From JAQTTT01 sp041652755 (lineage in GTDB: Archaea; Nanobdellota; Nanobdellia; Tiddalikarchaeales; Tiddalikarchaeaceae), in NCBI GenBank assembly GCA_041652755.1, contig JBAZGS010000006.1, forward strand, positions 1 through 64,000: a stretch of DNA of 64,000 nt, given 5' to 3'. The position numbers and the translations under genes are program-made. Within the stretch, counting starts at the first letter, position 1. Every line of letters starts with the position of its first letter. Below the pieces are notes generated by a model. It was not told where the DNA came from. It saw nothing but the letters and a program-made list of their open reading frames with translations, and did no database searches. Positions 45,393 to 53,591 of the stretch are shown piece after piece.

Positions 45393-45435
45393 ATTGGGAA
45401 AGGTGCGGATTGCTCCGCATCCTTTTTCTCCCAAT
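45393..45435 (-). terminator. Strong hairpin after the S-layer gene
   Basis: ATTGGG (45393-45398) pairs with CCCAAT (45430-45435), and an inner GGTGCGGA/TCCGCATC stem closes on a 4-nt loop. The structure begins 28 bases after the S-layer stop and is the most GC-rich non-coding stretch of the region. It probably ends or stabilises the abundant S-layer mRNA. Being near-palindromic it could act on either strand. Confidence 0.65.
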
Positions 45436-45463
45436 CATTAAATAAAATTTAATTGTTTAAACT

Positions 45464-47809
45464 TTATTCAGCGTCAGCTACTACGCTTACTGTAGTGTAA
45501 GAGCTAGAACTTGTGTCTAACCATACTAGGTTTCCACTTAAATCCATTGCTCTTGTTCCAGCTACGTGTGCAGCTAATGCTTGGCATGCAAGCTTTGTGT
45601 CTTTAGCGTCTCTTCCTGCTATTACAAGAACTGTCTGGCTTCCGCCAAATGCATTCTCGATTAATTCTAAATACGCTTTGTTAGTTGCTTCTAATAATGC
45701 AGCAGTAGTTATTCCTTCTTCATTAGCTGCTAATTCTGCAGTTAATAAGTTAGCGTCTCCACCACCAATTATTATAGTTGGTTTTGCTAAAGTTACTGGG
45801 CTTGAATAAGCTGATGCGCTTGCTCCTATTCCAGGTGTTATTGGAGTTACTCCTCCAGCACTTGCAACATTTGAGCCTGCAACAGTCCATCCTTCGCCAT
45901 CAATCTCGTCTCCAACACTAACTGTTGTTGCTTCTGTAGCACTTCTTCCAATCCATAGATCTGCTTGTCTTCTTGTTTCAGTAGCTTCTATGTTTATTGA
46001 ATCTACAGTTCTACTTACCATTCCACCCCATGCAGTATATGTGTCTTCACCAGTAATTAGGTTTCCTTTTCCTGCAACAGTTAAAGAATCAATGGTATTG
46101 TTTTTATAAACAATTGTCATTACATCTCCATTGTTTTCTTTTACAGTTAAAGTTCCTGAGATTTTTCCATTGTTGTTTAATTCATCAACTCCACTAGTTG
46201 CAGCATAACTTATCTCATTTAAATATAATGGAGTATAATTTGTTAATTCTCCACCAAATTTAGGTGATTGTTTTGCTGTAAAGTTAAGCAAAGTTATGTT
46301 GTATTGCATTGTTGGGTATGTTGATCCACTTGTGTTTACAAATGTAATATTATACCAAGCACTTGATGTGTTAAACAATGCAGCACCACTCCAAACTGGA
46401 GCTAAAGCAGCAGGTACATCCATTTGAGTAAAGTTTGATACTGGCACTAATTGTAATGCATCTCCACCAGCATTTTTTACCCACATGTGTGTATAGTTAA
46501 CAAGCTGTATTATGTTTAAGTCATCTGAGCCTATTAACTGAAGTGTTGATGTGTGTCTATCTGTTCCTATTGTTGTTCCTGTTATTCCATGCAAATAAAG
46601 TGCTTTTGATTCTGATTCATTATTTGTATAAGAAATAGCTGGAGCTACTCCTCCTCCTGAACTTGCAGCAGGGATATTTGTAATTGAAATTGAAGTTGTA
46701 TTCACATCTCTCCATCCTGCGAAAGTTAAGTTAAAGTAATCCATTACTCCAAGGCTTTCTCCTGCAACTAATTTTATGTTGTTAGGATATGATGGGCTAG
46801 TAAAGCTTATTGAGCTTAAATTTCCATCCCCATTTGCATCACTTACAATATTAACTTTCCAATTTGCTAAAGAAGCATCTAAAGCGCTTGCATTCTTAGT
46901 TGATTGTAGGCTAAATGCTGAAGTTGACCAGCTTAAATCAATTGTTGAAGCTCCTGAGCTTAGTGTTCTTAAATTACTTAAAGTAAATAAGTAATCTCCT
47001 AAGTTATCTTTTGTTCCAACATTAGACATAAAGTCATTGAACATTACAGTTCCGTTTTCTGCTGTAACTTTAACTAAAACATCTTGGTTTCCAGTTGTAC
47101 TGAAATCAAGAAGTTGTATAGTTGCTTCTCCTGGTATTGTTACTGTTGAAGGGAATGTTAATCCTTTATTATCAACCATGTTTCCAAACTTTACTTCATT
47201 AGCAGCTGGAATAGATACTATTTGGTAATTTTGTCCAAACATTGGAATTACTGATCCAACTGGAAATTCATACTTTGCTGTTCCATTATAAGAAACAGTA
47301 TATACAACATTTCCTGGTGATTCAGCATATTCTCCACCATAGTTTATTGATGCTGTTGCTCCAACAGTTAATTTTTCATAGATTGGGTATTCAGTATCAT
47401 TGTATGAAACTGTTGCATTTGTCATCCAGTCAAAACCGCTTACGCTATTGTTGAAGATTGTACCAACTGGTGAATTTGTTATATTCATATATCCTGTTGA
47501 TGAATTTATTTGTCCAGGTGTCATTGGCCTTGTTAGGCTTATTGATCCGCTTGATGTTACTGTTGCGCTTGCTTGTTGAGCAAATGCTGCAGCAACATCC
47601 ATTGCGCCGGCTAAGTCGCTTGAGATTCCAGCAGCTGTTCCGCTTGAACCTACTACAATATTAGCATTAAATACCCCATTTGTTACAAATGGTGCTGGTA
47701 AATTTGCTAATGTTGCTGCCATTACAGGTGCCATCATAGAGCTAGCCATGATTGCTGAGCCTGCTAAAGCTGCGACTTTCTTTATTTTCATTACTAAATT
47801 GTTTTGCAT
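45464..47809 (-). CDS. S-layer protein
   Basis: Main surface-array protein candidate, 781 residues from the ATG at 47809 (GGAG motif 10 bases upstream). A signal peptide (basic KIKK, hydrophobic, ending APVMAA near 31), Ser/Thr/Asn-rich beta domains with many N-glycosylation sequons (NNS, NIT, NAT, NDT) and a C-terminal GGGDANLLTAEL, VLVIAGRDAKDT, VWLDTSS pattern match archaeal S-layer proteins of the MJ0822 type. No PGF-CTERM or C-terminal membrane anchor. Codon use is richer in G/C and more even than its neighbours, as expected for a highly expressed gene. Confidence 0.85.
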   Translation of the reverse strand: MQNNLVMKIKKVAALAGSAIMASSMMAPVMAATLANLPAPFVTNGVFNANIVVGSSGTAAGISSDLAGAMDVAAAFAQQASATVTSSGSISLTRPMTPGQINSSTGYMNITNSPVGTIFNNSVSGFDWMTNATVSYNDTEYPIYEKLTVGATASINYGGEYAESPGNVVYTVSYNGTAKYEFPVGSVIPMFGQNYQIVSIPAANEVKFGNMVDNKGLTFPSTVTIPGEATIQLLDFSTTGNQDVLVKVTAENGTVMFNDFMSNVGTKDNLGDYLFTLSNLRTLSSGASTIDLSWSTSAFSLQSTKNASALDASLANWKVNIVSDANGDGNLSSISFTSPSYPNNIKLVAGESLGVMDYFNLTFAGWRDVNTTSISITNIPAASSGGGVAPAISYTNNESESKALYLHGITGTTIGTDRHTSTLQLIGSDDLNIIQLVNYTHMWVKNAGGDALQLVPVSNFTQMDVPAALAPVWSGAALFNTSSAWYNITFVNTSGSTYPTMQYNITLLNFTAKQSPKFGGELTNYTPLYLNEISYAATSGVDELNNNGKISGTLTVKENNGDVMTIVYKNNTIDSLTVAGKGNLITGEDTYTAWGGMVSRTVDSINIEATETRRQADLWIGRSATEATTVSVGDEIDGEGWTVAGSNVASAGGVTPITPGIGASASAYSSPVTLAKPTIIIGGGDANLLTAELAANEEGITTAALLEATNKAYLELIENAFGGSQTVLVIAGRDAKDTKLACQALAAHVAGTRAMDLSGNLVWLDTSSSSYTTVSVVADAE

Positions 47810-47924
47810 TTTACTTTTTCTCCGTTTTCTTTTATAGTGTGTATATTTTTTAGGAAAACTTTTCTTTTTACTGTTTCCTCTAACTAGAATAGTGTGTGTA
47901 ATAAACAAGGTTAATTGTTTGCTT
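47810..47924 (-). promoter_or_regulatory. S-layer upstream region with repeated element
   Basis: Minus-strand promoter region. It contains TACACACTAT next to ATAAAAG (about 47829-47843), an A/T box CTAAAAAATATAC (47841-47853), and the 18-bp element TTACACACACTATTCTAG (complement of 47884-47901) found again at 3622-3639. Repetition of the ACACACTAT core suggests a binding site for a regulator or a pair of promoters. The exact TATA box cannot be fixed by eye. Confidence 0.45.
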
Positions 47925-48332
47925 TTAAAGATTTTGCCTAGTATTACTTCGTATTACTTTCCTGGATAGTATTTTATTTAGGCTTAATTGGGTTTTTAGC
48001 TGTTTGTCTATTTCATTTAATTTTCCTAAGAAATCGTTGGCGAAATTTTCTAATTCTCCTGCGCTTAATTCAAGCTTGTATGGTTCAATGATTTCAGCGC
48101 TGGTTGGTGAATAATTTATCATAAATGAGAAAAATTCTGTCAAGTTTTTGAATGTGATTGTGATTTCAATAAAGGAGGAGTAAAATTCTTTGCCTGTTTT
48201 TTCAGGCTTTTCTATGTGCTCATCTTCTGTTTTGAAGTTTTTCTTGAAAGAGTCAAGCATTGCATTTACTGTTTTTATTAATAATTCTTTGGGTGAGCCC
48301 ATTGTTTGTATTATTAGTCTTGATTTTATCAT
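47925..48332 (-). CDS. Hypothetical protein upstream of S-layer gene
   Basis: A 135-residue cytoplasmic protein (SPKELLIKTVNAMLDSFKKN; FIEITITFKNLTEFFSFMINYSP; LELSAGELENFANDFLGKLNEID). The helix-strand-helix order is of no recognised family. Its ATG overlaps the stop of the secreted anchored protein by 4 bp and the S-layer gene follows, so it belongs to a surface-protein gene group. Confidence 0.55.
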   Translation of the reverse strand: MIKSRLIIQTMGSPKELLIKTVNAMLDSFKKNFKTEDEHIEKPEKTGKEFYSSFIEITITFKNLTEFFSFMINYSPTSAEIIEPYKLELSAGELENFANDFLGKLNEIDKQLKTQLSLNKILSRKVIRSNTRQNL

Positions 48333-49309
48333 TTTATTTTCACATACATTATTATTAGGGAGATTAGCCCTATCAATATTGCTGGTATGTAGTAATATTC
48401 ATCCCTTTTTAAATTTAATTTTGCGGTTATTTTTGAAGTTTGCCCTTCCTGAATAGTTGATGAAACATTAATTGGTTCAGGGCAGCTGATTATTTCGCAC
48501 TCAATGCAGGTTTCGCATTCAGGGCAGGTAAGATTAATTTGTTCAGGTTCTTGCGTTTGGTTTGTTATTATTTCAATTGAATTAAGCGTTTGGTAAGTGT
48601 TTATATCAGATTCTGCTTTAATAATGTAATCATAAACTCCTTGGCTTATGTTTTCTAATATTTTGTTTTTCATAATTATTATTGCGCTTGAGCCTTTTGT
48701 TATGTTTAGTACCTTGAAGGAGTCATCATTTAAATTTTCATTAATGTAATTGGTTTGGTTTTTTATAAATGAAGATAATAATATTACACTGTTTTGGTCA
48801 ATGTTTGTGATATTCACATAAGCAGTTACTTCAGAGTTAGGGACTGCTGTTTGGCTGGATAATACGCTTAATATTATTCCAGCGCTTTGTTCGGGAATTG
48901 TTTCTTGGTTGCTTGTTTGCTTTACCAATATGAAATTCCCGTCATCGCAGTCAGTTCTTGTTTTTGTAGTTCCATCCTTTTTATAGCTTAGCTGCAGATA
49001 AAACCTGTAAACTGAGCTTGGCGCATTGTTTAAATTAACTGTTAAAGTGTCTAAGTATTGGTTATTTATTGAAATATTTTGTGTGAGCAATAATGCATCA
49101 CACTTTAAGCTGTATTTTCCTTCTGTAAAATCATAGTTTGATAGGCAGATTTTCAGTGTTCCTATTCCTATGAATTCTTCTTCAATATTAACTGATATTG
49201 CTGCAGAGTCTTGCGGGTAATATAAGTGATTTGTTAGGGTTCCTTCAACTCCTGCATAGATTGGGCTGAAAAGCAGCATAATTGCCAGTGCAATTACTTG
49301 TTTTTTCAT
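48329..49309 (-). CDS. Secreted protein with C-terminal membrane anchor
   Basis: A 326-residue exported protein: signal peptide (1-19), two beta-sandwich domains (about 25-125 and 145-245, the second CARDB-like with VPNSEVTAYVNITNIDQNS), a Cys linker with CPECETCIECE (about 258-268), and a C-terminal transmembrane helix (YYIPAILIGLISLIIMYVKIK). Surface-anchored. Relatives with such composition are common around archaeal S-layer and pilus loci; function unknown. Confidence 0.65.
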   Translation of the reverse strand: MKKQVIALAIMLLFSPIYAGVEGTLTNHLYYPQDSAAISVNIEEEFIGIGTLKICLSNYDFTEGKYSLKCDALLLTQNISINNQYLDTLTVNLNNAPSSVYRFYLQLSYKKDGTTKTRTDCDDGNFILVKQTSNQETIPEQSAGIILSVLSSQTAVPNSEVTAYVNITNIDQNSVILLSSFIKNQTNYINENLNDDSFKVLNITKGSSAIIIMKNKILENISQGVYDYIIKAESDINTYQTLNSIEIITNQTQEPEQINLTCPECETCIECEIISCPEPINVSSTIQEGQTSKITAKLNLKRDEYYYIPAILIGLISLIIMYVKIK

Positions 49310-49371
49310 GAAATTTTTAGTGTTTAATAATTAAAAAAAGTTTTTAAACAATTAAGTTATTCATTTTAAAC

Positions 49372-49860
49372 ATGGGTTTATTTGACAATAATAAAAAATC
49401 AAGCAACATTAGCTTTCCTCAAAAAGAGGGAGAAATGAAACCTGCTTTTCCAGAGCCTCCGGAGTCAATTGATGACTTTGATGATCTAGGAAGCGTAAAA
49501 AATAGTGTTGAATCTTCAATGCCTGAAAATGACTCAAACATTGATGATAGTGCTGTTGAGAATGCTTTAGAAGAAGATATGGTTTCAAAAGAGCCAACTA
49601 TGCCTATTAATTTTGGACAAAGGCCTAAGATGGAAAGCAACAATCCAATATTATATATTAAGCTTTCAGAGTATAAAGAAGTTGTCCAAGCAACGAGCAA
49701 TATGAGAAAGGATATTGAAAAGGCTAAGGCTATTGTTGGAGATTTAAGAATGATTGAAAGGGATGAGAATTCAAAGCTTGAAAAGAGCGAAGAGGTAATT
49801 AAGGAAGTTGAAGATATAATCTCTTTGTTTGAAAAAGTGATGATTACCCCTATAGAATAA
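49372..49860 (+). CDS. Hypothetical protein with acidic disordered N-terminus
   Basis: A 162-residue protein. Residues 1-95 are Asp/Glu/Ser/Pro-rich and probably disordered (PAFPEPPESIDDFDDLG). Residues 100-160 form a helical segment (ILYIKLSEYKEVVQATSNMRKDIEKA, SEEVIKEVEDIISLFEKVM). A TTTTTAAAC box lies 27 bases before the ATG. No family recognised beyond a DPANN-like composition. Confidence 0.55.
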   Translation: MGLFDNNKKSSNISFPQKEGEMKPAFPEPPESIDDFDDLGSVKNSVESSMPENDSNIDDSAVENALEEDMVSKEPTMPINFGQRPKMESNNPILYIKLSEYKEVVQATSNMRKDIEKAKAIVGDLRMIERDENSKLEKSEEVIKEVEDIISLFEKVMITPIE

Positions 49861-49893
49861 AAAAACTAAAAAAATAATTAAAAAATAAGGTTT

Positions 49894-50031
49894 TTAGTTT
49901 GGTTTTGCAATTGGCCTTAAAGCTAATTGCTGAATTCTATGTTTGTACCATTCGGTTTCAAGTTTTTGTTTTTTTGCTTCATTTTCTATTTCTCTAGACA
50001 TTTCATTGAAGCTTTTGAAGTTGCATATCAT
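49894..50031 (-). CDS. Candidate 45-residue protein
   Basis: An intact 45-codon frame between two genes: MICNFKSFNEMSREIENEAKK start, KLETEWYKHRIQQLALRP, ends IAKPN. It is predicted helical and Lys/Glu-rich with normal amino-acid balance (Trp, His, Cys present), unlike chance AT-rich frames. No family recognised. T-rich bases follow the stop. Confidence 0.45.
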   Translation of the reverse strand: MICNFKSFNEMSREIENEAKKQKLETEWYKHRIQQLALRPIAKPN

Positions 50032-50128
50032 AGTTATTTAGTTACTTATGGGTTTATTTAAAAAGAAATGATACTAAGCTTCCCCTAATCCGTTAATATT
50101 TTAAATACACACTTAATCAATAATATTC

Positions 50129-50689
50129 ATGGTTTTCAAGAAAGGCCACGTGCCAGTTAAAAAAAAATCTGCTGCAAAAAAAGCATCTGATGTTATTAAA
50201 AAAAAAGAAAATGACGTCTCTGATTTTTATGTTAAATTTGGAATAAAAAATGATATGAAAAACAATTTATCAAACCTTTCTTACTTAATTGCCACATTAA
50301 AAAAAGATTTAAGTCTTGTTAATAATCTTAGAGGGAAAAAAGCTTTTTTAAGAAAAGAGCTTTATGAAACCCTTATTAGCTTAAGGCTTAATATCGATTC
50401 ATTTGAAAGGCATATGCCTGCCAAGGAATATGAAGCTTTAAAGAACAAGATTCTAGAAATAAGCAAGTATGCCAAGAAAGAATTGGATAAAAAACCTGAA
50501 GTCAGAAAAGTTGAAAGGATAGTTCCAAAACCTGCTGAAATTATAAAGGAAACCATAAAAAAGCCTGAGCCTGTTGCTGAAAAAAAATCCAGCCTTTTTG
50601 ATGGAGCTTCAGACAAGGAGAAAAAAGAGCTTGAAACGCTAAGAAAGGATTTGGAAGACATAAGCGAGCAGCTAAGAAACAAGGATTAG
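50129..50689 (+). CDS. Hypothetical helical protein, Lys-rich
   Basis: A 186-residue protein with a very basic N-terminus (FKKGHVPVKKKSAAKKASD), a helical core (about 40-120, NLSYLIATLKKDLSLVNNLRG; LISLRLNIDSFERH) and a charged Pro-containing tail ending in a coiled helix (ELETLRKDLEDISEQLRNKD). An ATTTTAAATAC box is about 26 bases before the ATG. Nucleic-acid binding is possible from the basic N-terminus. No family recognised. Confidence 0.55.
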   Translation: MVFKKGHVPVKKKSAAKKASDVIKKKENDVSDFYVKFGIKNDMKNNLSNLSYLIATLKKDLSLVNNLRGKKAFLRKELYETLISLRLNIDSFERHMPAKEYEALKNKILEISKYAKKELDKKPEVRKVERIVPKPAEIIKETIKKPEPVAEKKSSLFDGASDKEKKELETLRKDLEDISEQLRNKD

Positions 50690-50740
50690 TAAAAAAAATA
50701 AGTTTTTTAAAACAAGTGTTATCTATTAATTATTAGCTTT

Positions 50741-50888
50741 GCAGGGTTGCCGGAGCGGTCAAACGGAACAGACTCAAGACTACTATGTTTTGAGTTATGA
50801 GCATATTAATTGTGCGATGAAATATTGTTAAAATGTGAGAAATCTGTCAGCTTAGTGCTTGCGCGAGTTCGAATCTCGTACCCTGCAA
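50741..50888 (+). tRNA. tRNA-Leu(CAA) with 64-nt intron
   Basis: Type II tRNA folded by hand: acceptor GCAGGGT/ACCCTGC, D arm CCG...CGG with GGTC, anticodon stem ACAGA/TCTGT, anticodon CAA (50775-50777), long variable arm AGC-TTAGT-GCT, T arm GCGAG-TTCGAAT-CTCGT, discriminator A. The intron covers 50779-50842 at the canonical 37/38 site. CCA is not encoded. Confidence 0.9.
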
Positions 50889-50929
50889 TTTTTTATTTTT
50901 TTGATTTATAAAAATTGCTGCTTTAACTG

Positions 50930-51652
50930 TTATTTTATTCTTGATGCAGTGGTTATTGTGAATGGGATTGTTTTTAGCCATACTTTCCTGTTTTTAACAT
51001 TTTCAAAAATATTGTTTAAATCAATGAGGTTGTAATTAAGTGTTATTAATAATCCTCCTTTTTTTAGCAAACCTTTTAGTTTTGCAAGCATTTTTTTAAG
51101 CTGCTCACCTGAATAATAATGCAACACTAATGAAGCTAGTATTACATCATATTTTTTTTTCAAAACAAATTTTTCTAGATCTGTGCAATAAAAATGTGCA
51201 TTAAAGTTTTTTAGCCTTTTTTTTGCAAGGTCAAGCATTTTTGGTGAAATATCCAGCAAATCAATTGAGTTAAAACCTTTTTTGAATAATTCTAAATCGT
51301 TTTCTCCTGTTCCTGCCCCAATATCTAAAATGCTTGAATTATTTGGAATTTTTGAGAACTCCTTTAATAGTTCTTTTATTATAGGATTATTTTTTTTGTA
51401 AACAATGTGATAATTCTTGGCATATTCATCATAAAATTCCTTGTATTCTTTGGTTGATGCATCCATAGGTATGAAATATCCTGGCAAAAAACCATCATAC
51501 ATTACATGCTTGTTATTAATGTTTAATTTAACAAAGGATGGCTCTTTTTTTACATTCAGCTTTATCCAAGATGGGCGCTTTCCGCTGCCGCCATAAGAAA
51601 ATGATATTTTACGTTTTGGTTTTATTGAATAATAAAGCTTGACAATTCGCAT
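50930..51652 (-). CDS. Class I SAM-dependent methyltransferase
   Basis: A 240-residue methyltransferase. Motif I ILDIGAGTGEND (about 110), motif II LLDISPKML, motif III CTDLEKF, motif IV YDVILASLVLHYY and a KKGGLLI post-motif are intact. The N-terminal 90 residues are specific to this protein, basic and beta-rich (RKISFSYGGSGKRPSWIKL). The substrate cannot be inferred; a small molecule or a protein is possible. Confidence 0.75.
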   Translation of the reverse strand: MRIVKLYYSIKPKRKISFSYGGSGKRPSWIKLNVKKEPSFVKLNINNKHVMYDGFLPGYFIPMDASTKEYKEFYDEYAKNYHIVYKKNNPIIKELLKEFSKIPNNSSILDIGAGTGENDLELFKKGFNSIDLLDISPKMLDLAKKRLKNFNAHFYCTDLEKFVLKKKYDVILASLVLHYYSGEQLKKMLAKLKGLLKKGGLLITLNYNLIDLNNIFENVKNRKVWLKTIPFTITTASRIK

Positions 51653-51690
51653 TATAATGGTTTTTTATTGCCAATTGTTTAAAAATATGA

Positions 51691-52962
51691 TTATTCTCCT
51701 TCAAATTCAATAACTTTGTAGATTGGCCATTTTATTTTTTCTTTGCCTTTGAGTTCAGGAAGCTCAACTATGAATAAGCATTCAACAACTGTTCCCCCTA
51801 ATTTTTCAATCAGGTTTCCTGCTGCTTTAATTGTTCCTCCTGTTGCAATCAAGTCATCAACGAGCAATACTTTTTGCCATGGAATTATTGAGTCTTTATG
51901 TATTTCAAGCTCTGCTTTTCCATACTCTAAATCATATGATTCTGAAATTGTTTCGCTTGGAAGCTTGCCTTTCTTTCTTATTAATACCAGTCCTTTGTTT
52001 AGCTTGTTTGCTAAAATTGATGCTATTATGAAGCCTCTGCTTTCTATTCCTGCAATGATGTCTATATCCATGTTTTTGTATCTTTTTTCAAAAATATTGA
52101 TTAATTGGCTGAAAGCCTCTTTGTCTTTGAATAGTGTTGTTACATCCCTAAACATTATTCCTTTTTTTGGCCAATTTGGAACTGTTCTTATGCTTGATTT
52201 TATTAAGTCTAGGGAAACATTTGAAAGTTTATCAATTATTCTTATAAGCAATTCCTTCATTTTGCTTGAGTTTTTGTCAAATATTTTAAGGATGTCTTCC
52301 CAGCTAACTGGCTCTTCATCGGTTTTCCAGCAGTCATAATCAGTGCTCATTGCTATTGCCAAGTATTCAATGCCTGCTTCTTTTGCGAGTATTGCTTCAG
52401 GAGCTATGCTCATATTTATTACATCAGCTCCCCATTGCCTAAACATGTTGCTTTCTGCCTTGGTTGAGAATCTTGGGCCTTCAATAGTTATCACTGTTGC
52501 TTTTTTGTGGTAATTAAGTTTTAATTCTTCGCAAGCGCTGATTGCTTTTTTTCTTAGCATTTCGCAGAAAGGCTCTGCCAAACTTACATGCATTGGCCCT
52601 TTAGTAAAATCATCATGGAAAGTGATTTCTCTATGCCTTGTGAAATCAATAAAATCTGATAATATTAAAAAATCTCCTCTTTTTATGTGCTCCCTTAGCG
52701 AGCCAACAGCTGTTGTTGATAAAATATGAGTGCATCCTAATTTTTTCAAGGCGTAAATGTTTGCTCTGTTGTTGACTTTTGAAGGAGGTATTTGGTGCTT
52801 TTTTCCATGCCTTGAAAGTATAAATACTTCAATGTTGCTTATTTTTCCTGAAGTTATGCTTGATGAAGTTTTTCCATATGGAGTTTTTATTTCAAGCTCT
52901 TTTGGATTTTTTATAATTTTAGGGTTATCTAGTCCGCTTCCGCCGATTATTCCTAATTTCAT
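51691..52962 (-). CDS. MTA phosphorylase-adenine phosphoribosyltransferase fusion
   Basis: A 423-residue two-domain enzyme. Residues 1-250 are a 5'-methylthioadenosine phosphorylase (GIIGGSGLD, LSRHGKKHQIPPS, TAVGSL, TIEGPRFSTKAES, NMSIAPEAILAKEAG, STDYDCW). Residues 255-423 are an adenine phosphoribosyltransferase (PNWPKKGIMFRDVT, GIESRGFI, VLLVDDLIATGGT at 365-377). The first half releases adenine from MTA; the second converts adenine and PRPP to AMP. Fusing consecutive steps would channel adenine. Both active sites look intact. Confidence 0.9.
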   Translation of the reverse strand: MKLGIIGGSGLDNPKIIKNPKELEIKTPYGKTSSSITSGKISNIEVFILSRHGKKHQIPPSKVNNRANIYALKKLGCTHILSTTAVGSLREHIKRGDFLILSDFIDFTRHREITFHDDFTKGPMHVSLAEPFCEMLRKKAISACEELKLNYHKKATVITIEGPRFSTKAESNMFRQWGADVINMSIAPEAILAKEAGIEYLAIAMSTDYDCWKTDEEPVSWEDILKIFDKNSSKMKELLIRIIDKLSNVSLDLIKSSIRTVPNWPKKGIMFRDVTTLFKDKEAFSQLINIFEKRYKNMDIDIIAGIESRGFIIASILANKLNKGLVLIRKKGKLPSETISESYDLEYGKAELEIHKDSIIPWQKVLLVDDLIATGGTIKAAGNLIEKLGGTVVECLFIVELPELKGKEKIKWPIYKVIEFEGE

Positions 52963-53011
52963 AGTAGTTTAGATTAAAATCTTGCTTTTTAAATTATTCT
53001 ATAATAAATAA

Positions 53012-53455
53012 TTATTCAATTAATATATTTTTTTCTTTTATAGTGTTTAATATGATGTTTGTTTCTGTTCTTTCAACAAAGTCAAAGGTCTGGATTTTCT
53101 TTAAAAAAGCATCCATCATTCTTCTGTTTTTGAACTTTGCAATAATGATTGCGTCAAAGTTGCCAGTTACATCATAGACTGCAAAAACCCCTTTTAGTAC
53201 AGCTATTTTTTGCTCAACATCAAAAAGCCTTCCTTTAGCGATTCTCATATGGATTAACACCTGAACATCGTAGCCTGCTTGCTCATAATCAATTTCAGCA
53301 GTGTATGACTTAATTGTTTTATTTTTTTCTAATTCTTTCACTCTATTCATTATTGTTACTGCTGACAATTTCAGTTTTTTACCTATTTCTCTATAAGATT
53401 GCTTTGAGTTCCCTATTAGGCTATTTAATATTTCCTTGTCTTTTTCATCAATCAT
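53012..53455 (-). CDS. Lrp/AsnC-family transcriptional regulator
   Basis: A 147-residue Lrp-like regulator: N-terminal helix-turn-helix (EILNSLIGNSKQSYREIGKKLKLSAVTIMNRVKELEK) and a C-terminal RAM ligand-binding domain (VLIHMRIAKG, AVYDVTGNFDAIIIAKFKNR). The ATG at 53455 has an ATTATATATGC box about 26 bases upstream. Divergent from glutamine synthetase with a 136-bp intergenic region that contains an inverted repeat, so it probably controls itself and glnA. Confidence 0.9.
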   Translation of the reverse strand: MIDEKDKEILNSLIGNSKQSYREIGKKLKLSAVTIMNRVKELEKNKTIKSYTAEIDYEQAGYDVQVLIHMRIAKGRLFDVEQKIAVLKGVFAVYDVTGNFDAIIIAKFKNRRMMDAFLKKIQTFDFVERTETNIILNTIKEKNILIE

Positions 53456-53539
53456 GATTAACAACTCTTAACTAGCATATATAATATTATATTAATTACT
53501 TAAGATATTTAAATATAATTGTTTTAATATTTAACATTT

Positions 53540-53572
53540 GTTAATATTATTTACCCTAGAATTAATATTAAC
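53540..53572. promoter_or_regulatory. Inverted repeat in the lrp-glnA intergenic region
   Basis: GTTAATATTA (53540-53549) and TAATATTAAC (53563-53572) form a perfect 10-bp inverted repeat with a 13-base spacer. The right arm overlaps the place where the glnA TATA box should be (about 27 bases before the ATG at 53592). A further GTTAATAT occurs at 53579-53586. Its size and position suit an Lrp-family operator. Confidence 0.5.
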
Positions 53573-53591
53573 ATTAAGTTAATATAATATT

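Noticed and set aside
45513..47664. Several plus-strand frames opposite the S-layer gene
   Set aside because: They mirror the even codon use of the S-layer gene on the other strand; no homology or start signals seen.
45464..47809. PGF-CTERM sorting signal on the S-layer protein
   Set aside because: The C-terminus lacks PGF and a hydrophobic helix; it ends in a soluble Ser/Val-rich stretch.
51743..52339. 198-codon plus-strand frame opposite the MTAP-APRT gene
   Set aside because: The minus-strand enzyme has complete motifs throughout, so this is a shadow frame.
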